NCBI RefSeq assembly: GCF_018448925.1
Contig: NZ_RCWE01000016.1
Coordinates: forward strand, 1 to 64,000
DNA: 64,000 nucleotides
From: Photorhabdus akhurstii
Lineage (GTDB): Bacteria > Pseudomonadota > Gammaproteobacteria > Enterobacterales > Enterobacteriaceae
Reading direction: 5' to 3'
The notes beneath the pieces were generated by a model that was not told where the DNA came from, did not search any database, and was given only the letters and a program-made list of their open reading frames with translations. Below are positions 56,745 to 64,000 of this stretch, in pieces. Within the stretch, counting starts at the first letter, position 1; each line of letters opens with the position of its first letter. The position numbers were made by a program, and so were the translations under genes.

Positions 56745-57992
56745 ATGAAAAAGGTTGCTATTGTAGATGGTTTTTCTTCCGGTAAATTTATGGCTAAAGC
56801 GTTGTATGAGAAAGGGTGTTATCTCTTGCATATAGCTTCGAAACCGGATTTACATAGTTATTATTATAAAGGATTTGATTATTCAATCTACCAAGAGCGC
56901 CATGTTCACGACACGATAGAAGATACAGTCAACTTCCTTAAAAAACAGGAAGTTGAATTTATTATTGCCGGGAGTGAAAGTGGTGTTTCGCTTGCTGATG
57001 AGCTTAATAATCATTTTGAATTGAATTATAGAAATGATTTTGCTAAGACATCTGCAAGGCGCAATAAATATGAGATGATTGATACACTGAAAAAATGTGG
57101 AATTCCTGCGGCTGAGCAAGGCAGATTTTCAGATTGGCCTGCTGCGGAACAATGGATTAAAGCCTTTAATAATTTTCCTGTGGTACTTAAGCCATTAGAG
57201 AGTGCAGGCTCTGATGGTGTTTATATTTGTAAAGATGTGCACTCTGCTAAGGAAGCTTTTCATAAAATACTGGGAAAATCTAATAAACTTAATCTCTGTA
57301 ATCATCAGGTTTTAATACAAGAATTTCTTAACGGAACTGAATATGTCGTTAATATGGTGTCGCTTAATCGTCACCAATTAATTACCGAAGTAGTAAAATA
57401 TAAGAAACGCAAACTTGATACTGGTAGTATAATTTATGATATTGATGACATTATCGATTCCTCTTATCCAGAATATAATGTTTTAGTAGAATATACGAGA
57501 AAAGTTGTCATTGCTTTAGGTATATTTAATGGCCCCAGTCATGCGGAAGTGATGTTAACACCTGATGGTCCAAAACTTGTTGAAATTGCCGCGAGAATAG
57601 ACGGAATATTACGACCGACGATAGCAAAATTAACAACAGGTTTAGGACAAATTAGGGCTGCTGCCATGTCTGTTGTTGAACCAGAAAATTTCTATAAGGC
57701 TATACAAAGAGAAGCTTATACTCTGATTAATCATTCCTATAATGTATGCTTGATTAATCATCGTCCTGGCGTATTTACGGCTAATGATTTTATGGCAGAA
57801 CTAAAGAAATTGCCCTCTTTTTGTGAAGCTATTTTTTATGTTGATGAAGGTGATGAAATCGAAATAACTAAAGATGTTTTTAGCCAACCTGGGACAGTTT
57901 ACTTAGTTCATCATGATAAGAATGTTATCCAGCAAGATTACGAAAAAATTAGGAGAATGGAAGAACTGGGTGGGTATTTGAAACCTATTTAG
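56745..57992 (+). CDS. ATP-grasp carboxylate-amine ligase
   Basis: 415 residues. Start MKKVAIVDGFSSGKFMAKAL; ATP-grasp motifs FPVVLKPLESAGSDGVYIC, VLIQEFLNGTEYVVNMV and the Mg site in HAEVMLTP, KLVEIAARIDG. Resembles L-amino acid ligases of the BacD/RizA type, which join two amino acids with ATP. GAGGTATAAA precedes the ATG, 11 bp after the transporter. With the PLP enzyme it could make a dipeptide or amide containing a nonstandard amino acid. Product unknown. Confidence 0.92.
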   Translation: MKKVAIVDGFSSGKFMAKALYEKGCYLLHIASKPDLHSYYYKGFDYSIYQERHVHDTIEDTVNFLKKQEVEFIIAGSESGVSLADELNNHFELNYRNDFAKTSARRNKYEMIDTLKKCGIPAAEQGRFSDWPAAEQWIKAFNNFPVVLKPLESAGSDGVYICKDVHSAKEAFHKILGKSNKLNLCNHQVLIQEFLNGTEYVVNMVSLNRHQLITEVVKYKKRKLDTGSIIYDIDDIIDSSYPEYNVLVEYTRKVVIALGIFNGPSHAEVMLTPDGPKLVEIAARIDGILRPTIAKLTTGLGQIRAAAMSVVEPENFYKAIQREAYTLINHSYNVCLINHRPGVFTANDFMAELKKLPSFCEAIFYVDEGDEIEITKDVFSQPGTVYLVHHDKNVIQQDYEKIRRMEELGGYLKPI

Positions 57993-58588
57993 AATTATAT
58001 GTCAGATAATAATAATGGTCGCTAACCAGAGAGGCGTTATATTTTCCAGTAAATTTCTGGCTCTGGCGGCTATAAACTATCAATGGATAAGACTAGATTT
58101 AGTCGTTTAGATATTATCTAAATTTACCGGTAAACCGTTAATGAAACCCAAGGTGATGGAAAGTAGAAATAGATAAACTAGTAACAGGTTTTTGTATTTA
58201 TTTATATAACTGATGTTATACTTATTGGATTAACTTTTCAGGTACCGATTTTATTCGGAGCACAGCATTTTATACCAGTTATCATCTTTTCTCGTGAAAT
58301 AATCGTTTACTAATTAATCAAACAACCACAAATTTTGCGCCCAGGTTAATAGTGATTAGTACTATCGCTATGTGCTTTTTATGGTCTTTTTGTCTATAAA
58401 ATGTGTTCTTTGTCATATTTTTGTGCTAACTATGTTAATTATTAGTTTCCTTTGTGTTTTCCTGTTGTTTGTGACATCTGTTGAGATCTTATTGACGCAA
58501 GAGACAACAGTTGTTTAATTGATAAGCTGAAAATAATAAACAAAACCTAAACAGCGCAGTTTCGGACAGGAAGTGCAGATTCTGGCTG
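57993..58588. other. Intergenic, dppA promoter region
   Basis: About 600 bp after the cluster. No gene recognised. The AT-rich part from 58330 to 58560 probably carries the dppA promoter. Confidence 0.5.
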
Positions 58589-58607
58589 TACACAACAACA
58601 TCACAAA
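58589..58607 (+). promoter_or_regulatory. CA-rich leader, likely GcvB target
   Basis: ACACAACAACATCACAAA lies 14-32 bp before the dppA ATG and overlaps the ribosome site region. GcvB sRNA represses dppA in E. coli and Salmonella through its GU-rich R1 region, which pairs with CA-rich sequences of this kind. Confidence 0.6.
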
Positions 58608-58620
58608 TGGAGTGCAAGAA

Positions 58621-60231
58621 ATGACTACTTTCTCTAAAAGAGCGAAGTTATTGAAGCTAGGGGTCAGCTTAGTTGCATTGGCAGTAACCGCCAGCGTTCA
58701 GGCAAAAACATTGGTTTACTGTTCCGAAGGCTCACCGGAAGGCTTTAGTCCACAATTATTCACTGCCGGTACAAGCTATGACGCCAGCTCTGTACCGCTG
58801 TATAACCGTTTGGTTGAGTTCAAAGCCGGTACCACCGAAATCATACCTGGGCTGGCGGAGAGATGGGATATCAGTGATGATGGCAAGACATATACTTTCC
58901 ATCTGCGCAAAGGCGTTAAATGGCATGAGAATAAAGAGTTCAAACCCACTCGTGATTTTAATGCTGATGATGTGATCTACTCTTTCATGCGTCAAAAAGA
59001 TGAAAATCACCCATACCATAAAGTCTCTGGTGGTAGCTATGAGTATTTCATTGGCATGGGCATGAGTGAGATGATCGATAAGATTGTAAAAGTTGACGAT
59101 TATACTGTCCGGTTTGAACTGACCCGTCCAGAAGCCCCGTTCCTGGCTGACATAGGGATGGATTTCGCCTCTATTATGTCCGCGGAATATGCAGATAAAA
59201 TGATGAAAGCCGGTACGCCGGAAAATGTCGATCTGAATCCAATCGGTACTGGCCCATTCCAGTTGGTTCAATATCAGAAAGATTCTCGTATCCTGTATAA
59301 AGCGTTCAAATCCTACTGGGGTGATAAAGCGAAAGTAGATCGGTTGGTCTTCTCTATTACTCCTGATGCATCTGTTCGTTATGCAAAACTACAGAAAAAT
59401 GAATGTCAGATCATGCCATATCCAAATCCAGCGGATATTGCCCGTATGAAGAAAGATAAAGATATTGTCTTGTTAGAACAACCGGGCTTGAACGTGGGTT
59501 ATGTTTCGTTCAATGTCACCAAAAAACCATTGGATAATCTTAAAGTCCGTCAGGCGTTGACGATGGCGGTCAATAAAGACGCTATCGTTGAGGCGGTTTA
59601 TCAAGGAGCAGGTCAAAAAGCGAAAAACCTGATTCCACCGACAATATGGGGTTACAACGATAACATTAAAGATTATCCATATGATCCGCAAAAAGCGAAA
59701 CAGTTACTCAAAGAAGCGGGTTTAGGAGATGGTTTTACTATCGATCTGTGGGCAATGCCGGTACAGCGTCCGTATAACCCAAATGCTCGTCGTATGGCGG
59801 AAATGATCCAGGCTGACTGGGCGAAAATTGGTGTGAAAGCCAAAATTGTCAGCTATGAATGGGGCGAATATCTGAAACGAGCTAAAGACGGCGAGCATCA
59901 AATTGTGATGATGGGGTGGACCGGGGACAATGGTGATCCGGATAACTTCTTCGCAACCCTATTTAGCTGTGCGGCCAAAGAGCGGGGTTCTAACTACTCT
60001 AAATGGTGCTACAAACCATTTGAGGACATCATTCAGCCCGCGCGCGTAGCTTCTGATCACGCCAAACGTGTCGAGCTTTATAAACAGGCACAGGTTGTGA
60101 TGCACGAACAGGTTCCAGCGCTGATTATCGCTCATTCCGTTGTTTATGAGCCCATTCGTAAAGAAGTTAAAGGCTATGTTGTTGAGCCATTGGGTAATAA
60201 ACACCGTTTCGATACCGTGTCCCTCGAATAA
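58621..60231 (+). CDS. dppA: Dipeptide ABC transporter substrate-binding protein
   Basis: 536 residues from the ATG at 58621, preceded by GGAGTGCAAGAA; the frame extends 48 bp upstream without a start of value. Signal peptide ends SVQA-KT. SBP family 5 motifs: [49 protein letters not shown]. Binds dipeptides (and in E. coli heme) in the periplasm for DppBCDF. Confidence 0.97.
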   Translation: MTTFSKRAKLLKLGVSLVALAVTASVQAKTLVYCSEGSPEGFSPQLFTAGTSYDASSVPLYNRLVEFKAGTTEIIPGLAERWDISDDGKTYTFHLRKGVKWHENKEFKPTRDFNADDVIYSFMRQKDENHPYHKVSGGSYEYFIGMGMSEMIDKIVKVDDYTVRFELTRPEAPFLADIGMDFASIMSAEYADKMMKAGTPENVDLNPIGTGPFQLVQYQKDSRILYKAFKSYWGDKAKVDRLVFSITPDASVRYAKLQKNECQIMPYPNPADIARMKKDKDIVLLEQPGLNVGYVSFNVTKKPLDNLKVRQALTMAVNKDAIVEAVYQGAGQKAKNLIPPTIWGYNDNIKDYPYDPQKAKQLLKEAGLGDGFTIDLWAMPVQRPYNPNARRMAEMIQADWAKIGVKAKIVSYEWGEYLKRAKDGEHQIVMMGWTGDNGDPDNFFATLFSCAAKERGSNYSKWCYKPFEDIIQPARVASDHAKRVELYKQAQVVMHEQVPALIIAHSVVYEPIRKEVKGYVVEPLGNKHRFDTVSLE

Positions 60232-60256
60232 TCCTATTCTTACTTTGTTGTGATAC

Positions 60257-60293
60257 GCCATCTTCCTGATTTCTAACCGAAGATGGCGGTTTT
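60257..60293 (+). terminator. Stem-loop between dppA and dppB
   Basis: CGCCATCTT/AAGATGGCG, 14-nt loop, then GTTTTC. It probably lowers read-through, so that dppA is made in excess over dppBCDF. Confidence 0.75.
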
Positions 60294-60458
60294 CTCCAAG
60301 CGATCATAACTGGTGGAAAACTAACAAGAAAAGTAGAGGCAAGATGTTTATTACGTTGTGAGCCAAAAGATTGTGAGCCAAAGGGGGAAAGTCCTCCCCC
60401 TTATCAAGCCAAACGGCCTGAGAGCTGTAACCGGCATTTAAAAAAGAGAGTTTGGGAT

Positions 60459-61478
60459 ATGTTGCAGTTCATACTCCGACGTCTGGGGTTGGTAATCCCA
60501 ACGTTTATTGGCATTACTTTACTGACTTTTGCTTTTGTCCATATGATCCCCGGCGATCCGGTGACCATTATGGCCGGGGAACGTGGAATATCTGCTGAGC
60601 GCTATGCTCAGCTAATGGCCGAAATGGGGTTGGATAAACCACTTTGGCAGCAATACTTTCATTATGTCAGTAATGTGTTACATGGCGATCTGGGTATCTC
60701 CATGAAAAGTCGTATCTCGGTGTGGGAGGAGTTTGTTCCCCGTTTCAAGGCAACGCTTGAACTGGGGATATGCGCTATGTTGTTCGCTATTGCTGTAGGT
60801 ATTCCCGTTGGCGTCCTGGCGGCGGTAAAGCGTGGTTCTGTTTTTGATCATACTGCGATAGGACTTTCTCTCACTGGATACTCCATGCCGATCTTCTGGT
60901 GGGGGATCATGTTGATCATGCTGGTTTCTGTCCAGTTGGATCTGACGCCGGTATCCGGGCGAATAAGCGACAGTGTTTTCCTTGATGACAGTTATCCGCT
61001 GACGGGTTTTATGCTAATCGACACCCTATTCTGGGGTGAAGCCGGTGATTTTAAAGATGCGGTGATGCACATCATTTTGCCTGCCGTTGTCTTGGGGACG
61101 ATTCCACTGGCGGTGATTGTCCGTATGACCCGCTCTTCCATGTTGGAAGTACTCGGTGAAGATTATATCCGTACTGCACGCGCTAAAGGCTTGAGTCGTA
61201 TTCGTGTGATTGTGGTCCATGCGCTTCGCAATGCATTGCTGCCGGTTGTAACTGTTATCGGTTTGCAGGTGGGCATTATGCTGGCGGGGGCGATCCTGAC
61301 TGAAACTATCTTCTCTTGGCCGGGCCTGGGACGCTGGCTGATCGACGCCCTTCAACGCCGGGATTATCCGGTGGTGCAGGGAGGCGTATTACTGGTGGCG
61401 ATCATGATCATCTTGGTTAACCTGATAGTTGACTTGCTATACGGCATCGTTAACCCGCGTATCCGGCATAAAAAATAG
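60459..61478 (+). CDS. dppB: Dipeptide ABC transporter permease DppB
   Basis: 339 residues, start MLQFILRRLGLVIPTFIGIT, six membrane segments, and the cytoplasmic EAA-type loop EDYIRTARAKGLSRIRVIV. Pairs with DppC in the inner membrane. Confidence 0.97.
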   Translation: MLQFILRRLGLVIPTFIGITLLTFAFVHMIPGDPVTIMAGERGISAERYAQLMAEMGLDKPLWQQYFHYVSNVLHGDLGISMKSRISVWEEFVPRFKATLELGICAMLFAIAVGIPVGVLAAVKRGSVFDHTAIGLSLTGYSMPIFWWGIMLIMLVSVQLDLTPVSGRISDSVFLDDSYPLTGFMLIDTLFWGEAGDFKDAVMHIILPAVVLGTIPLAVIVRMTRSSMLEVLGEDYIRTARAKGLSRIRVIVVHALRNALLPVVTVIGLQVGIMLAGAILTETIFSWPGLGRWLIDALQRRDYPVVQGGVLLVAIMIILVNLIVDLLYGIVNPRIRHKK

Positions 61479-61488
61479 GGAGCACATT

Positions 61489-62388
61489 ATGTCTCAAGTA
61501 ACTGAGCCTGCAATCAGTGCGCCTAAGATTATGACGCCGATGCAGGAGTTCTGGTATTACTTTAAGCGCAATAAAGGGGCCGTTGTTGGTCTGGTTTATA
61601 TTGTGCTGATGTTATTAGTCGCTCTGTTGGCGGGGGTGCTTGCCCCACACAGTGCGTCTGAACAGTTCCGTGATGCTTTGCTGACACCACCGGTATGGCA
61701 GGACGGAGGAAGTTGGCAATTTATTCTGGGTACTGATGATGTTGGACGCGATTTACTTTCACGTCTGATGTACGGCGCTCGGCTTTCATTGCTGGTAGGT
61801 TGTCTGGTGGTGGTGCTATCCCTGTTGATGGGGGTGGTTCTGGGTGTGCTGGCGGGTTATTTCGGTGGTGTGGTGGATATTATCATCATGCGTATCGTTG
61901 ATATTATGCTGGCGTTGCCAAGCCTGTTGCTGGCTTTGGTGCTCGTGGCGATCTTTGGGCCATCGATTGTCAATGCTTCGTTGGCGTTGACCTTTGTCTC
62001 TCTGCCACATTACATCCGCTTAACTCGTGCTGCGGTATTAGTTGAAGTCAACCGTGACTATGTGACGGCTTCACAGGTGGCGGGAGCGGGTTCCATGCGT
62101 CAGATGTTTATCAATATTCTGCCTAACTGTCTGGCGCCGCTGATTGTGCAGGCTTCTCTGGGTTTTTCTAATGCCATTCTTGATATGGCTGCTTTGGGTT
62201 TTCTGGGGATGGGGGCGCAGCCACCCACACCGGAATGGGGAACAATGCTGTCTGATGTATTGCAATTTGCACAAAGTGCTTGGTGGGTAGTGACGTTCCC
62301 CGGGATAGCAATTTTGTTGACAGTGTTGGCGTTTAACCTGATGGGTGACGGTTTGCGTGATGCACTTGATCCTAAACTCAAGCAGTAG
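61489..62388 (+). CDS. dppC: Dipeptide ABC transporter permease DppC
   Basis: 299 residues from the ATG at 61489, preceded by GGGAGCAC; the longer frame from 61429 lies inside dppB. Features: FILGTDDVGRDLLSRLMYGA and EAA-type loop RDYVTASQVAGAGSMRQM. Confidence 0.97.
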   Translation: MSQVTEPAISAPKIMTPMQEFWYYFKRNKGAVVGLVYIVLMLLVALLAGVLAPHSASEQFRDALLTPPVWQDGGSWQFILGTDDVGRDLLSRLMYGARLSLLVGCLVVVLSLLMGVVLGVLAGYFGGVVDIIIMRIVDIMLALPSLLLALVLVAIFGPSIVNASLALTFVSLPHYIRLTRAAVLVEVNRDYVTASQVAGAGSMRQMFINILPNCLAPLIVQASLGFSNAILDMAALGFLGMGAQPPTPEWGTMLSDVLQFAQSAWWVVTFPGIAILLTVLAFNLMGDGLRDALDPKLKQ

Positions 62389-62400
62389 TGAGGTAGTGAA

Positions 62401-63381
62401 ATGGCACTGTTAAATGTAGAAAAATTATCGGTTCACTTCGGTGACGAAGAGGCACCGTTCCGCGCCGTTGACCGCATCAGTTACCGAGTTGAGCAAGGGC
62501 AGGTTGTCGGGATTGTCGGAGAGTCTGGTTCTGGTAAATCGGTCAGTTCATTGGCGGTGATGGGATTGATTGATTATCCGGGCAAGGTAATGGCTGACAA
62601 ACTGGAATTTAACCAGCGTGATTTGACCAAAATTTCCGAACAAGAGCGTCGCCAACTGGTTGGTGCGGAAGTGGCAATGATCTTCCAAGATCCGATGACC
62701 AGCTTGAATCCCTGCTATACCGTTGGGTTTCAGATTATGGAAGCGCTGAAAGTGCATCAAGGCGGCAATCGTCGTACTCGTCGCCAGCGAGCGATTGATC
62801 TGTTGACCTTGGTGGGTATTCCTGATCCTGCATCACGTTTGGATGTGTACCCGCACCAATTATCCGGTGGTATGAGTCAACGGGTGATGATCGCAATGGC
62901 GATTGCCTGTCGGCCCAAATTACTGATTGCTGATGAACCAACAACGGCTTTGGATGTCACCATTCAGGCGCAGGTTATTGAACTGTTGTTGGAGTTGCAA
63001 CAACGGGAAAATATGGCGCTGATATTAATCACTCATGACTTAGCATTAGTGGCGGAAGCCGCTCATCACATTATCGTGATGTATGCTGGGCAGGTGGTGG
63101 AATCCGCCAAGGCATCGGAGATCTTCCGGGCGCCACGTCATCCCTATACTCAGGCATTGCTCCGGGCATTACCTGAATTTGCCACGGATAAATCCCGTCT
63201 TGCTTCTCTACCGGGAGTTGTGCCGGGAAAATATGACCGGCCTGTTGGTTGCTTACTGAATCCACGTTGTCCATATGCAAATGACCATTGTCGTCAGGTG
63301 GAACCGGAATTAAGAACGGTAGGGGAACGTCAGGTGAAATGCCATATACCGTTGGATGATGTGGGGAGGCCGACAGTATGA
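62401..63381 (+). CDS. dppD: Dipeptide ABC transporter ATPase DppD
   Basis: 326 residues. Walker A GESGSGKS, signature LSGGMSQRV, Walker [14 protein letters not shown]-loop THD. C-terminal oligopeptide-type extension with Cys residues ([15 protein letters not shown]), which in relatives binds an iron-sulphur cluster. Overlaps dppF by 4 bp. Confidence 0.97.
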   Translation: MALLNVEKLSVHFGDEEAPFRAVDRISYRVEQGQVVGIVGESGSGKSVSSLAVMGLIDYPGKVMADKLEFNQRDLTKISEQERRQLVGAEVAMIFQDPMTSLNPCYTVGFQIMEALKVHQGGNRRTRRQRAIDLLTLVGIPDPASRLDVYPHQLSGGMSQRVMIAMAIACRPKLLIADEPTTALDVTIQAQVIELLLELQQRENMALILITHDLALVAEAAHHIIVMYAGQVVESAKASEIFRAPRHPYTQALLRALPEFATDKSRLASLPGVVPGKYDRPVGCLLNPRCPYANDHCRQVEPELRTVGERQVKCHIPLDDVGRPTV

Positions 63382-64000
63382 GTGAGTATCTTTATCCGGC
63401 GCAGCAAATATCCACTGTGCCGTTATTAAAAGCGACAGATCTGAAAAAATATTATCCGATTAAAGGAGGGCTCTTTTCGCCTGCTAGAACGGTAAAAGCG
63501 TTGGATGGCATCTCTTTCGAACTGGAAAAAGGAAAAACGCTGGCAGTTGTGGGGGAATCGGGGTGTGGTAAATCCACGCTGGGGCGATTGCTGACGATGA
63601 TTGAAAAGCCAACTGACGGGGAGCTTTATTATCAGGGACAAGATCTGCTGGTGCCAAATAAAGACGCTGAAAAGCTACGTCGTCAGAAAATCCAGATTGT
63701 GTTTCAAAATCCTTATGGTTCACTTAATCCGCGTAAGAAAGTTGGTCAGATCCTGGAGGAACCTCTGCGGATCAATACCAAGTTGAGCGCACAGGAACGT
63801 AAAGAGAAAGTGTTGCAGATGATGGATAAAGTGGGGCTAAAAACTGAACACTACAGCCGTTATCCGCACATGTTCTCTGGTGGTCAACGCCAACGGATTG
63901 CGATTGCCCGCGGCTTAATGTTGGACCCGGATGTGGTGATTGCGGATGAACCGGTTTCCGCGTTGGATGTCTCGGTGCGGGCGCAGGTGTTAAACCTGAT
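63378..64000 (+). CDS. dppF: Dipeptide ABC transporter ATPase DppF, 3' end outside window
   Basis: Starts [18 protein letters not shown] at the ATG at 63378 (ATGA overlap with dppD). Walker [11 protein letters not shown]-loop [12 protein letters not shown], signature FSGGQRQRI and Walker [13 protein letters not shown] are inside the window; the C-terminal third is beyond 64000. Confidence 0.96.
   Translation, partial: MSEYLYPAQQISTVPLLKATDLKKYYPIKGGLFSPARTVKALDGISFELEKGKTLAVVGESGCGKSTLGRLLTMIEKPTDGELYYQGQDLLVPNKDAEKLRRQKIQIVFQNPYGSLNPRKKVGQILEEPLRINTKLSAQERKEKVLQMMDKVGLKTEHYSRYPHMFSGGQRQRIAIARGLMLDPDVVIADEPVSALDVSVRAQVLNL

Overview
The window reads as an enterobacterial chromosome of the genus Photorhabdus, close to P. 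luminescens/laumondii. The housekeeping backbone (recG, spoT-rpoZ-gmk, ligB, yicG, yidR, yidQ, avtA, tag, glyQS, a proline tRNA, dppABCDF) is gammaproteobacterial. Between the backbone genes sit an eleven-gene chaperone-usher fimbrial operon with an invertible promoter that matches the Photorhabdus mad (maternal adhesion) locus, RCC1-like repeat proteins, many toxin-antitoxin (TA) modules, and a cyclodipeptide synthase/P450 pair like the pulcherriminic acid genes. The genus and the mad symbols rest on family knowledge, not on a search.

Layout. 1-1.4 kb: an IS605-type tnpB end and a GC-rich TA pair. 2.2-4.8 kb: two RCC1-like genes on the plus strand, then two small paralogous unknown genes. 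6.7-8.7 kb: recG. 9.2-20.8 kb: a FimB-type recombinase, a 266-bp segment between perfect 26-bp inverted repeats, and madA-K. 20.9-24 kb: spoT, rpoZ and gmk; trmH, normally between spoT and recG, is absent and the mad locus stands in its place. 24-24.7 kb: a HicAB-like pair. 25-33 kb: a minus-strand array of five genes under near-identical upstream blocks. Two are orphan copies of the MadI N-terminal domain, one is an in-frame hybrid of that domain's leader with RCC1 repeats, and two are plain RCC1-like genes. 33.5-37.2 kb: TA modules (HigBA, zeta, CcdAB), IS605 relics and two truncated copies of the ligB 5' region. 37.4-47.7 kb: ligB to the tRNA. 47.8-49.4 kb: an ArsM-like methyltransferase and a PadR regulator. 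49.7-51.8 kb: the P450 and cyclodipeptide synthase. 52.5-58 kb: a degraded copy followed by an intact copy of a four-gene cluster (cysteine-synthase-like enzyme, phosphoribosyltransferase, EamA transporter, ATP-grasp ligase). 58.6-64 kb: the dipeptide ABC transporter operon, dppF cut by the window edge.

How the parts work together. The recombinase probably flips the mad promoter and so sets fimbrial expression on or off; three chaperones, one usher, four pilins, a tip adhesin, a CaiF/GrlA-type regulator and a small membrane protein follow. The RCC1/MadI-like array looks like a shuffling family: fixed promoter/leader blocks with exchanged coding cassettes, including a junction at an 8-nt shared word and a conserved 17-codon upstream reading frame left over from the RCC1 gene start. 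The same two-gene RCC1 unit occurs in inverted orientation on both sides of the recG-mad-spoT-gmk segment. The strongest candidates for undescribed biology are this cassette family and the ATP-grasp/PLP/phosphoribosyltransferase/transporter cluster.
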